A DNA stretch of 8,555 nt, taken from NCBI GenBank assembly GCA_030650265.1, contig JAUSEJ010000653.1:1-8555 (forward strand), given 5' to 3'. The notes beneath the pieces are model-generated. The model ran no database searches. It saw nothing but the letters and a program-made list of their open reading frames with translations, and had not been told where the DNA came from. Within the stretch, counting starts at the first letter, position 1; every line of letters starts with the position of its first letter. Shown in pieces: positions 1-7,654 of this stretch. This DNA is from Dehalococcoidia bacterium. GTDB lineage: Bacteria > Chloroflexota > Dehalococcoidia > JACPQF01. A program made the translations under genes and the position numbers.

Positions 1-1752
1 GCCGGGCGGGGTTCCCGGAAGAATTTCCAAAGCATATTCGTCACGAAACACTTGCCCGGTGTGCCAACTGTCGGTCGGCAGCCGATCGTATACGGGTCTG
101 TTGTCCTTCTGGCCCCACACTTGGTAGCCCTGGTCGATCAGCTTAACGTATACATTGAAGCTTTTCGCTATTGGCCCCCTGGCCTGCCAGTAGAATGTGA
201 CATACAGACGACCATTGGCGCCGGTCTGCGACGTGTCAAGATCGTAGCCGAGAAAGCGAATCCCGTTGTCAAAATCTGTGGAAGCGGCGTTCTGGATCTT
301 GGGGATGGAGCGCATCACGACGGGAGCGGTGCGATACCCGGTCAGAGCGATCAGCCTGAAAGGCTTAAAGGCCATCTGGGTGGTATTGTCGTCCAGCCAC
401 TGCCTTATTTTATTGTCAGGGTCCGAGAAATAGTCTTGCCAGCCCACCAGCCAGATTCTATCGTACCGACTAGCCAGATCGGAGAACATACGGTTCAACT
501 GTTTCTCGTCAGTCGGCAGTACGCTGTCAATGCCAAAACCTGGCGAGCCGCTGGAGGAGTAGTAATCAAACGCCATTTCCCCCCAGGCAGCATTAAAGAC
601 CAAAACATCGCCAGGCCTGACCTGGTCATCATAGTACCGCGCGGCTGCTCGAAAATCATCCCGGCTGAACTGGTAGTCATAATAGTAGGCGTAGACCCCG
701 ATTAAAGCAGCGACAGAAATCGCCAGCACGGTTACAGCGCTTAGCAGTTTGGCCTTGGTCCTCATCCAGTCTAGACCAAGAGCTAGCAGTAGGACATAGG
801 ATGGGTAGGCGACAAGAGAATACCGCACGGCGTAATCCCGCCTGCCAACGGATAAGAGATAGAGAGCGACAAGAGGCAATACCAGAGTTGGGGCCACGAA
901 CAGCGCCGCCTTAAGTCTATTACGGTGGAGAAAAGCACCGGCGATGGCCATCGCAAACATGCACAGCGCTGGAACAGTGGCATCGTCTACCTTTACTGCG
1001 GTTCCCAAATTGAAAACCACCAGCGTGTCTCTGACTAGAGTTCCCAGGTCTGTGCCGCGGGCGATTTCGCCAGCAGCGCCACTCAGAGACCGGCTGTACA
1101 GAAGCCAGGGGATCAAGGAAACCGGCACCACCAACACAGCCGACAGCCAATGTATACTTGGTCGCCGGCGACGCAAGATGAGAAACGCCACAACTGACAT
1201 GGCTTCCGCGGCAAATACCAACAAGAAGAGATATTCGGTGTAGGCTGAGACGACAGACACGGCCCCCCAGATAGACCAGTCCCTTGGACCGCCTCTTTCG
1301 ATTGCTGCCACCAGGAAGTAAATCGAGGCGAGGCTGAGGGTCACAGCAAGGCTGTAATCCCTTGCCTCCTGCGAATAGTGTACGAGGAACGGCGACAGCG
1401 CCCCAATGATCGCCGCGAACAGGCCGAGGGAAACACCGCTAAGGCGTTTGCCCACTACGAAAAGCAATGGGACTAGAGCCGTTCCGAATACCACCGACGG
1501 AAACCTGGTGGCCCAATCACTTGCGCCGGCGACTTGCGTCCACCAGTGAAGCACGATGTAGTAAAACGGAGGATGCAAGTATAACGCCGCCGTGTCAAGC
1601 ATCGCCAGGAACGGTTCCCTGACTATGACGGCCGTGAGAACTTCGTCCCACCAGAGACTTTGCCCGTCCAATTGGTGAAGGCGAAGAAAGAATGCCACGA
1701 ACACCAGGGATATGATGGCTAGCGGAGCGTAAGCTTTGCCTCGATCGGTCAT
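1..1752 (-). CDS. GT39/PMT_2-type membrane glycosyltransferase, 3' end beyond window
   Basis: Likely an integral-membrane GT-C glycosyltransferase that takes a sugar from a polyprenyl-phosphate donor and transfers it outside the membrane. The frame is open for 584 codons from ATG at 1752 to the window edge, with no stop. Visible motifs: an N-terminal membrane segment (about 8-24), WWDE at 34-37 in the first outer loop (the acidic position that is catalytic in ArnT/PMT relatives), HPPFYY at 60-65, RFPS at 83-86 and SQEARDY at 127-133. Many hydrophobic segments follow to about residue 350, then a soluble outer region. From about residue 490 there is a beta-rich domain with FYWQA and a W-x-TGQVFRDEY stretch, a tail seen in many large bacterial GT39 proteins. 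The ATG overlaps the upstream TGA as ATGA with no clear Shine-Dalgarno, suggesting translational coupling. The family call is firm; the sugar and the acceptor cannot be told. Confidence 0.88.
   Translation of the reverse strand, partial: MTDRGKAYAPLAIISLVFVAFFLRLHQLDGQSLWWDEVLTAVIVREPFLAMLDTAALYLHPPFYYIVLHWWTQVAGASDWATRFPSVVFGTALVPLLFVVGKRLSGVSLGLFAAIIGALSPFLVHYSQEARDYSLAVTLSLASIYFLVAAIERGGPRDWSIWGAVSVVSAYTEYLFLLVFAAEAMSVVAFLILRRRRPSIHWLSAVLVVPVSLIPWLLYSRSLSGAAGEIARGTDLGTLVRDTLVVFNLGTAVKVDDATVPALCMFAMAIAGAFLHRNRLKAALFVAPTLVLPLVALYLLSVGRRDYAVRYSLVAYPSYVLLLALGLDWMRTKAKLLSAVTVLAISVAALIGVYAYYYDYQFSRDDFRAAARYYDDQVRPGDVLVFNAAWGEMAFDYYSSSGSPGFGIDSVLPTDEKQLNRMFSDLASRYDRIWLVGWQDYFSDPDNKIRQWLDDNTTQMAFKPFRLIALTGYRTAPVVMRSIPKIQNAASTDFDNGIRFLGYDLDTSQTGANGRLYVTFYWQARGPIAKSFNVYVKLIDQGYQVWGQKDNRPVYDRLPTDSWHTGQVFRDEYALEILPGTPPG
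1749..1752 (-). other. ATGA stop/start overlap coupling two genes
   Basis: The TGA that ends the YfhO-flippase gene (1751-1749) shares bases with the ATG of the GT39 gene (1752-1750). No strong Shine-Dalgarno precedes this ATG, so translation of the GT39 gene probably depends on ribosomes finishing the upstream gene. Confidence 0.85.
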
Positions 1753-4700
1753 CGCCGCACCATGCTTCTCAGTATTTTGGCGTCCTGTGAATCGAAAGCT
1801 TTCATGGCCAGTAAGGGCAGTAGATAGGCCGGAATCGCGACGCATAGGACAATGAGCAGGTTGTGATCGCGAATCAGCCATACCACTGCCCCCATTATCA
1901 GGGATGCGACAGCGGGACGCCAGGAAACGGAGAAGAGAGGAATCTTGCCGACATGCTTACGTATCGAGTAGAAGAAGGGAATCATGAGAACGATCTCGCT
2001 CAGTACCGTCATCACCGCGGCGCCGGCGAAGCCAAAACGGGGTATGGCGATGAGATTGCCGGCTACGTTGAAGACGGCGCCGATTACGAAGGCAAGAGTA
2101 AGAAACCGCTGCTGGTTCACGGCAATAAGGACATACTGAGTGACGCTGTTGATGAAGCTGAAAGGCAGAAACCAGATCAGAATCTGGAGGGCGAGGATAG
2201 CTGGCCTGAACTGCTCGCCTACGGTGAGTAGAATGATCTTGTCAGCTAACAGGGTGGTGCCGATGGTTGTCGGGATGGCTATCAAAAGCAGGACCTTCAA
2301 AGATAGAGTAAAGCCCCGCACAAGTGATTCTTTCGACGAAGCGGCGTAGCGTGAGACTATGGGGAATATGGCAATGGTGAAAAGGGAAGGGATGAAGTTT
2401 AGCCCATCGATGAACCGGTAAGCAGTGCCATAGGCGCCTACGGCGGCGTCCCCTGCCATCGGTTTCAGCAGCATCACGTCTATGCGGAAGAAGACGGTGC
2501 TGAGAAGATTGTTGATCATGAGGGGGAAAGCCTCCCTGACCATGCCTTTCTGAAAACCAATGTCGAGCTCGAGCTTGGGCCGAAACAGCATTCTCCTCAC
2601 CATCTGATACAGGATGGCCGAAGTCAACAGGTTCACCAGTAGCGACACAGCGCCGAGGCCAATGATGCCCCAGCCGAGAAAAAGGGCAATAGTGCCGAAG
2701 CACACTTTCAAGAGGGTGGAAACGATAGTAACGGCTGCCGGATACTCCATCTTCTCGCGGGCCAAAAAGACGGAGCTAAGCGCCGAACTGATGCTACTGG
2801 GAAGGATTGCCGCCGCAAACAGTGCTATCGTAATCACTGTATCGAAGGTAAGGCCAAACTGCCAGGTGTAAAGACCTAAGACGCCGACAAGAACAGGCAG
2901 AGAGCACAGAATCAGGATCATCCTGAGAATAATCGTGTTACTGAGGTAGCGGTTGCCCAGTGACGGTTCCTTTGCGACTTCACGGGAAAGTAGCGTACCC
3001 AGACCAAAGTCGGTTACGATGAGAAAATAGCCGATGAGGGCCACGGCGAGAGAGTATTTTCCGGCGTTCTCCAGTCCGAGCAACCGGAGCATAAAGATAG
3101 CATAACCAAAATCGATCGCCTTGTTGATAAGCGACGCCGCCATCGGCGTTACGCTATTCTTAGCGATCCGCTGGACCGTAGAGAGCGTCCCGGCGCGCGG
3201 ATAAAAGCGCTGCCAGAAGACGAAGCCCAGGCCCAAGACCAGGCCAATGAGGCCGATGAAGCTAACATAGGAGCCGAGCTTCACGCTATCAGGCGAATAC
3301 CGGAAGATTACCTCGTGGTTGCCTTGATCCAACCTGACGGCACGGAAGATGGCGTCGGCGCGCAGTACCGGAACCTCCTGACCATCTACCGTGGCCCGCC
3401 AGCCAGTAAAATAGCTATCCGCTAGTAGGAGATAGCTTGGCTCAGAACTGCTAGTGGCAATAGTGACCCGATTTGGCTGATAACTCGTTATCCTGGGAAT
3501 TGGCAAAGCGCCAATGCCTATCCCCTCTCGTTGACCACCCCCGGACCCGGTTATGACAAGGTCGCGGCGGGGGTCGAAGCCTGGCTTGCCCATCTCCGAC
3601 AGCGCCGCTTCCGTGCTATCCACGAACTTCGCCCGCCCGACTAGTGTGGCCCGGGGAAGAAAGTCGTCGTTGCGATAGATGTTGATCTCCCCGCGATACA
3701 CCTCAGTATAGTTCGGCAGACCGATGTTGCTGGTAGTCAAGACATACTTGACGTTCAGCAGGTCTAGAATGGGCGATTCGAGCGAGGCTGGCCTGGCGAT
3801 CTTGTTGATCATGCTGTACAGCAATGTATCCGGCTCCTCCATGAGACGCCAGAAATTGGTGTACTGCTTCAGAATGATCGAGTCATAGCCCCGGATATCC
3901 TGCAGCCCCACCTTCATATTACTGACAGGCCTCATGGTATCCTCGTATCCGTAGCTAGTAATACGAAAAATGTCGGGATCGGTTTTGAGTTGTGCCAGAG
4001 ATGGTGGCACAAAATCGAGAAGTTTTGGATCGGTGGTCGTATTAAAACTGTAGGTAGGAATAAACAGGTCCAAAGCCAATGTCCCTAGCGCGGCGATGTA
4101 GAACAGTTTTGGTAGAGGCTTTGTCCCCATCTTGTTCCTCCAGCCGGCAGCGTAAGCAACGATCAATCCACTGGCGGCCAGGAAGAAACCGAGTAGCCCG
4201 ATGTTGCGGAGGAAATACGAGTATAGCATTTGTCCGCTCTCGAAGGCGAAGGGGAGTAACTGAGAGCGGCGGAGAAGGTTGTCTGCGAAAGCCAGCGACT
4301 GGCCGACGAAAACCCGGCTCAGAACCAGCACCACGAGAATACCACTGCCTGCCAGGCAAGAGATGACACCAATGAGCCTGATGGGGAATGGTCTGAATCG
4401 CCCGCTTGTCAGTGTACTGGCACTGATGCCGGCGAGGATGGACACACTCAGGGAATAGGGGATCACCCAGCGAAAGGGAGAATGCGACTGCTCAAGGCCG
4501 GGGATCAGCCAAATGACTCTATATAACGGCGTGCCAAAAACCAGGAGCAGGCTAAAGATCACGAGGGTGGAGAAGATCAGGGTATAACGATCGCGTCGGA
4601 AGAACAGGGCCAGAAAGGCCAGAAGTAGCGGGAGAATGCCAAGATAGCCTGCTGCCTCCACGTAGTTCTTTACACTCCAGCGTGGATAGGTGATCGGATT

Positions 4701-5747
4701 GCCGGCGAAGTCTACGGCTTTGGTAACCGGCTTGGATTGCCCGTCAACGACGTCAAAATACTCATGATGCGTCGGGTTGCCGAAAAAATCGGGCATAACG
4801 AATCCCAGTACTTGTTTCTTGGGAAAAGCGTAGCTAATGACCTGGTCGTAGGTTACCTGCCCGGCCCGGAAGTTCGCGCTGATCAACTCGAAGAAGGGGA
4901 CAAGTTGGATGGCTGCCACAGCGAAGCCGACCAGACACATGGCGCCCAGCGCCAGCGACGGCTTTAGCACCTGCATCGGAGATCTTTTCTGAATCAGGAC
5001 AACCAGTAGACGGCCCACAGCGTAGAAGAGCAGGGGAAACAGGACGAAGAAGCTGAATTCGAGATGGCCGGCAAGGAACTGCAGACCGACGATCGAGGAG
5101 CCAAGAAGAACATAGAGAAGCGATGAGCGCCAGGGGTGCGGGTTATGCTCGAATCTTCTAAGAATGGTCTCAACCACGGCGAGCAGCAAGGGAAGCCAGA
5201 TTATTGTGCTGACAGCCATTGGCCAGATGAAGCTGGTCACCAGAAAGCCGGAGAACATGAAAGCAATGGCGCCAACCAGCGAGCCGAAGCGGTTCGCTCC
5301 GATTACCCGCAAGTAGGTATAGGTGAACAGTCCGGCCATAAAGACATGGAGCGCTGTAAACCAGCCATAGGCCTGGGCAACCGGCATGAGGTAAAATATG
5401 ACTCCGAGGGGATAAAGGACGGCGTACTGGCCTGCCGCGAGAAAGGGCATGCCGGCGAAGACGTAAGGGTTCCAGAGAGGCAGATTGCCGCTTAGCAGAG
5501 ACTCCCTGGCAAAGCTTTTCCACTCGTAGTTCTGGACAATCATATCACCCAACAATTCGTTGTGAGGCATATCGATGCCGAATTGGTGAGCGAACGACTT
5601 CCACGGCTCAAAGCCAAATAGAGCGTCAGTGGGGAGGAGAACCTCGCCCCCGAAGAGCACACGCCAGAAGAATACCACGACGAGGGCAAGAAGGGTTAGA
5701 ATTGGCAGGAGATCGGGGTGCTTGCCCCTATCGACTAATCGGCGCAA
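1749..5747 (-). CDS. YfhO-family glycosyltransferase fused to a Wzx-like flippase
   Basis: One uninterrupted 1332-residue membrane protein made of two complete family-length modules. Residues 1 to about 850 look like YfhO (GT-C type): first membrane segment about 13-33, acidic outer-loop residues D41 and D68 (in GDMIVQ), LWNPY at 91-95, many membrane helices, a large outer domain about 560-820 with TGW at 781-783 followed by RATVDGQE, and a last helix about 824-845. Residues from about 855 look like a polysaccharide flippase (MATE/MVF fold, PF01943/PF13440-like): TVQRIAKNS at the junction, LLGLENAGKYS, DFGLGTLLSREVA, and about a dozen helices to the end. YfhO proteins add sugars to outer-surface acceptors; Wzx proteins flip lipid-linked sugars. 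The start is TTG with a weak GAGA at 5757-5754; no earlier start codon is in frame after the GT2 stop, 13 bp upstream. Family calls are strong; joint function is inference. Confidence 0.9.
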   Translation of the reverse strand: MRRLVDRGKHPDLLPILTLLALVVVFFWRVLFGGEVLLPTDALFGFEPWKSFAHQFGIDMPHNELLGDMIVQNYEWKSFARESLLSGNLPLWNPYVFAGMPFLAAGQYAVLYPLGVIFYLMPVAQAYGWFTALHVFMAGLFTYTYLRVIGANRFGSLVGAIAFMFSGFLVTSFIWPMAVSTIIWLPLLLAVVETILRRFEHNPHPWRSSLLYVLLGSSIVGLQFLAGHLEFSFFVLFPLLFYAVGRLLVVLIQKRSPMQVLKPSLALGAMCLVGFAVAAIQLVPFFELISANFRAGQVTYDQVISYAFPKKQVLGFVMPDFFGNPTHHEYFDVVDGQSKPVTKAVDFAGNPITYPRWSVKNYVEAAGYLGILPLLLAFLALFFRRDRYTLIFSTLVIFSLLLVFGTPLYRVIWLIPGLEQSHSPFRWVIPYSLSVSILAGISASTLTSGRFRPFPIRLIGVISCLAGSGILVVLVLSRVFVGQSLAFADNLLRRSQLLPFAFESGQMLYSYFLRNIGLLGFFLAASGLIVAYAAGWRNKMGTKPLPKLFYIAALGTLALDLFIPTYSFNTTTDPKLLDFVPPSLAQLKTDPDIFRITSYGYEDTMRPVSNMKVGLQDIRGYDSIILKQYTNFWRLMEEPDTLLYSMINKIARPASLESPILDLLNVKYVLTTSNIGLPNYTEVYRGEINIYRNDDFLPRATLVGRAKFVDSTEAALSEMGKPGFDPRRDLVITGSGGGQREGIGIGALPIPRITSYQPNRVTIATSSSEPSYLLLADSYFTGWRATVDGQEVPVLRADAIFRAVRLDQGNHEVIFRYSPDSVKLGSYVSFIGLIGLVLGLGFVFWQRFYPRAGTLSTVQRIAKNSVTPMAASLINKAIDFGYAIFMLRLLGLENAGKYSLAVALIGYFLIVTDFGLGTLLSREVAKEPSLGNRYLSNTIILRMILILCSLPVLVGVLGLYTWQFGLTFDTVITIALFAAAILPSSISSALSSVFLAREKMEYPAAVTIVSTLLKVCFGTIALFLGWGIIGLGAVSLLVNLLTSAILYQMVRRMLFRPKLELDIGFQKGMVREAFPLMINNLLSTVFFRIDVMLLKPMAGDAAVGAYGTAYRFIDGLNFIPSLFTIAIFPIVSRYAASSKESLVRGFTLSLKVLLLIAIPTTIGTTLLADKIILLTVGEQFRPAILALQILIWFLPFSFINSVTQYVLIAVNQQRFLTLAFVIGAVFNVAGNLIAIPRFGFAGAAVMTVLSEIVLMIPFFYSIRKHVGKIPLFSVSWRPAVASLIMGAVVWLIRDHNLLIVLCVAIPAYLLPLLAMKAFDSQDAKILRSMVRR

Positions 5748-5760
5748 TATATTTCTCGAA

Positions 5761-6468
5761 CTAGGACCGCAACTTGATTTGCCAAACGCGCCAGGCGGCC
5801 TCGAAGGCTATTTTCGACGACATCTTCGACGTGCCATTCGTTCTTTCGAGGAAAAGGATAGGGACCTCGGCGATACGGAGACCTACCTTCTGGCATAGGT
5901 AGATCACCTCGACCTGAAAAACGTAGCCGTTCGAGGCGATCCTCTCCACGTGAATATCCTTCAAGGCAGAAGCGCGGAAGCACCGGAAGCCACCGGTTGT
6001 ATCGTGCATATGGAGGCCGAGGAGAGCACGAGAATAGATACTGCCCCACCGGCTCAGCACCTTCCGGAGAGGACTCCAGTTTGAATCAACCCCTCCCCCA
6101 CTGACATAGCGCGAGCCGATTACGACGTCCGCCTCCTCAAGCCTGGCAAGCATCTTGGGAATATAAGATGGGGAGTGAGAGAGGTCGGCATCCATCTGAA
6201 CAACCGTATTGGCGCCCTTGCCGAGAGCATGAGTGAATCCCCGCACGTAGGCAGTACCTAGCCCCAGCTTCCCTTCCCGATGGATCACCTCCACCCTGCC
6301 CTGGTACTTATCTGCCAGCGTCTCGGCTATCTGCCCCGTGCCATCTGGCGAATTGTCATCTATCACCAGAAGACTCAGACCTTCGATAGGCAGAGCGAAA
6401 AGCTGCTCTGCCAGTATAGGGAGATTCTGGGCTTCGTTGTAGGTTGGAACAATCACCGTTACTGCCAT
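5761..6468 (-). CDS. Polyprenol-phosphate sugar synthase (DPM1-like GT2)
   Basis: A cytoplasmic GT2 enzyme of 235 residues that would move a sugar from a nucleotide donor, typically GDP-mannose in this family, to polyprenyl phosphate. Motifs in order: VPTYNE at 7-12, DDNSPDGT at 37-44, the metal-binding DAD at 93-95 in QMDADLSHSP, GSRYV at 118-122, DTTGGFRCF at 156-164, GYVFQVE at 181-187 and ER-x2-G-x-SKM at 208-216. It ends right after the catalytic domain, with no C-terminal membrane helices or GtrA domain, so it is the compact DPM1 form and would need a separate flippase. The ATG at 6468 is preferred over an in-frame TTG at 6483 because GGGGGA (6481-6476) lies 7 nt before the ATG and the TTG itself overlaps that site. 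It is first in the glycosylation operon, behind a TATAAT promoter, and its stop is 13 bp before the next start. Sugar identity is not certain. Confidence 0.93.
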   Translation of the reverse strand: MAVTVIVPTYNEAQNLPILAEQLFALPIEGLSLLVIDDNSPDGTGQIAETLADKYQGRVEVIHREGKLGLGTAYVRGFTHALGKGANTVVQMDADLSHSPSYIPKMLARLEEADVVIGSRYVSGGGVDSNWSPLRKVLSRWGSIYSRALLGLHMHDTTGGFRCFRASALKDIHVERIASNGYVFQVEVIYLCQKVGLRIAEVPILFLERTNGTSKMSSKIAFEAAWRVWQIKLRS

Positions 6469-6475
6469 GCCAATT

Positions 6476-6481
6476 TCCCCC
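6476..6481 (-). promoter_or_regulatory. Ribosome binding site of the GT2 gene
   Basis: GGGGGA lies 7 nt before the ATG at 6468. It decides in favour of that ATG over the TTG at 6483, which overlaps this site. Confidence 0.6.
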
Positions 6482-6502
6482 AATTGCTGCTTGCTCGGGC
6501 AG

Positions 6503-6531
6503 ATTATACATTAGTGACCGGGGCAAGTCTA
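6503..6531 (-). promoter_or_regulatory. Sigma70-type promoter of the glycosylation operon
   Basis: On the minus strand TAGACT (6531-6526, 4 of 6 matches to TTGACA) is followed by a 17-bp spacer and a perfect TATAAT (6508-6503). It sits in the 78-bp gap between the CDF stop and the GT2 start. Transcription would begin near 6496, giving a leader of about 28 nt that contains the GGGGGA site. This suggests the three glycosylation genes have their own promoter and are not only read through from the CDF gene. Confidence 0.65.
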
Positions 6532-6546
6532 GTTCATTTGCCTGGT

Positions 6547-7506
6547 TCAGTGCTTATGCGCATGGGCGACCGACGGGCTTGCAGCAAAGGTGCAGAAAAA
6601 GCTGTCCGGATCGCAGCTTACACACTCGAACTGCACAGTTGTATGGGTGATACCGTAAGTATCGCCCAACGTCGAGTTCAGCCGCTGTAAGATTCCCGAA
6701 CCCTCGCTGATGTGCTGATCGTCAATGAGCACATGGCAGCTTAGGGCATGCAGATGAGGAGCAATACTCCAAACATGGAGATCGTGGACATCGAGGACCC
6801 CGTCTACCTTCTTCAGATTGTGAATCATGTCTTCGAGATTGACATGGGGAGGGGTGGCTTCCAGGAAAACGGATATGCCTTCCTGGATGATCTGCCAGGA
6901 ACCGATGGCGATGATGATTGCTATGCCAACAGAGAGAACCGGGTCGAGCCAAAAGGCGTTGGTGAAGTACATGGCAATGCCACCGGCAATCACGGTCAGC
7001 GAGGCGAGCGCATCGCCGGCAACGTGGAGAAAGGCGCTGCGCACATTGATGTTGCCCTTTCGCTCGCCGCGCAGCAAGACGAGAATGAGGGCGTTGGCGC
7101 CAAAACCAACCAGGGCCACGACCAGCATGAGGACGCTCTCGACCTCAACCGGGCTGCTCAGCCTCCTAAACGCCTCGTACAGGATGACCACAGCGATGCC
7201 GACAAGGGTGAGCGAATTCGCCAGGGCAATTAGCACGCCGATCCGGTGGAAGCCATAGGTCATGCGATTGGTCGGTAGTCGTGCTGCCTGTCTGACCCCT
7301 ACCCAACTTAGCAGGAGAGCCAATACATCGGTGAACATATGGCCGGCATCGCTCATAAGGGCCAGGCTATTAGAGAAATAACCGCCCGCGAGCTCGCCAA
7401 CAAAGATAACGGATGTCACGATCAAAGCAAACTTTAGTTTGCTACCTAGCATGCTGGCGTGGCCATGAGCGTCATGACTATGGGAATGAGCCTGACTAAT
7501 GTCCAA
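6547..7506 (-). CDS. Cation diffusion facilitator (Zn/Cd/Co efflux, CzcD/ZnT-like)
   Basis: A 319-residue inner-membrane antiporter that exports divalent metal, most likely zinc, in exchange for protons. It begins with a His-rich stretch (H7, H9, H11, H14, H16). Six membrane segments follow, with the paired HxxxD metal sites of Zn-type CDF proteins: H56/D60 in SDAGHMFTD (helix 2) and H161/D165 in HVAGD (helix 5). The cytoplasmic C-terminal domain (from about 215) carries VHDLHVWSIAPHLHALSCHV at 240-259. The tail is unusual: C295, C298 and C305, then H315, H317 and H319. The start is TTG, supported by GAGGAG (7517-7512) 5 nt upstream; no ATG lies close by (the nearest in-frame one is codon 19, after the His stretch). 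The length is normal for the family. It is 78 bp from the next operon and is probably a separate unit. No linked regulator gene is in view. Exact metal preference is inference. Confidence 0.95.
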   Translation of the reverse strand: MDISQAHSHSHDAHGHASMLGSKLKFALIVTSVIFVGELAGGYFSNSLALMSDAGHMFTDVLALLLSWVGVRQAARLPTNRMTYGFHRIGVLIALANSLTLVGIAVVILYEAFRRLSSPVEVESVLMLVVALVGFGANALILVLLRGERKGNINVRSAFLHVAGDALASLTVIAGGIAMYFTNAFWLDPVLSVGIAIIIAIGSWQIIQEGISVFLEATPPHVNLEDMIHNLKKVDGVLDVHDLHVWSIAPHLHALSCHVLIDDQHISEGSGILQRLNSTLGDTYGITHTTVQFECVSCDPDSFFCTFAASPSVAHAHKH

Positions 7507-7511
7507 AACTG

Positions 7512-7517
7512 CTCCTC
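7512..7517 (-). promoter_or_regulatory. Ribosome binding site of the CDF gene
   Basis: GAGGAG lies 5 nt before the TTG at 7506, an almost ideal Shine-Dalgarno. It supports the TTG start and keeps the His-rich N-terminus in the protein. Confidence 0.75.
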
Positions 7518-7534
7518 GCGTTCGCCCCGATGTC

Positions 7535-7548
7535 TGAAGAGTTCTTCA
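7535..7548. promoter_or_regulatory. 14-bp dyad upstream of the CDF gene, possible operator
   Basis: TGAAGA and TCTTCA form perfect 6-bp inverted arms with a 2-bp centre, 28 bp before the CDF start. The TGAA-N6-TTCA outline resembles the core of operators bound by ArsR/SmtB-type metal sensors, which often control CDF genes. I could not place a convincing -35/-10 pair around it, and no sensor gene is in the window, so the operator role is a guess. Confidence 0.35.
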
Positions 7549-7553
7549 AAGAA

Positions 7554-7580
7554 ATCAACCATCCTCCCGCCGAAGGACCA
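7554..7580 (+). repeat. 27-bp inverted repeat, left copy
   Basis: This stretch matches the minus strand of 8261-8235 at 24 of 27 bases, including an exact 14-base run (CCGCCGAAGGACCA). It lies in the spacer between the CDF gene and the RHS pseudogene. It may be a stray RHS-derived fragment or the end of a small element. Confidence 0.55.
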
Positions 7581-7654
7581 CCAACAATGAAAAGTTGAGG
7601 CGTCCTGTCCCCTCTCCCGCCTGTTCCTTCGAGAGAAGGCTTAATTAACCAACC

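Noticed and set aside
52..705. A 217-codon open frame on the plus strand
   Set aside because: It lies opposite the GT39 frame, which has clear family motifs and continuous coding logic. The plus-strand product shows no recognisable domain and has no convincing ribosome binding site.
1863..2871. Short plus-strand open frames opposite the flippase module
   Set aside because: They are antisense to a strongly coding region, lack family motifs and are of the length expected as frame shadows at this base composition.
6468..6483. TTG at 6483 as the start of the GT2 gene, adding five residues
   Set aside because: The TTG overlaps the GGGGGA site that is well spaced for the ATG at 6468, and the family N-terminus normally begins just before the VPTYNE motif.
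7626..7639. Hairpin CCTTC-GAGA-GAAGG as a terminator after the RHS pseudogene
   Set aside because: The stem has only 5 bp and no T run follows on either strand, so it does not meet the form of an intrinsic terminator.
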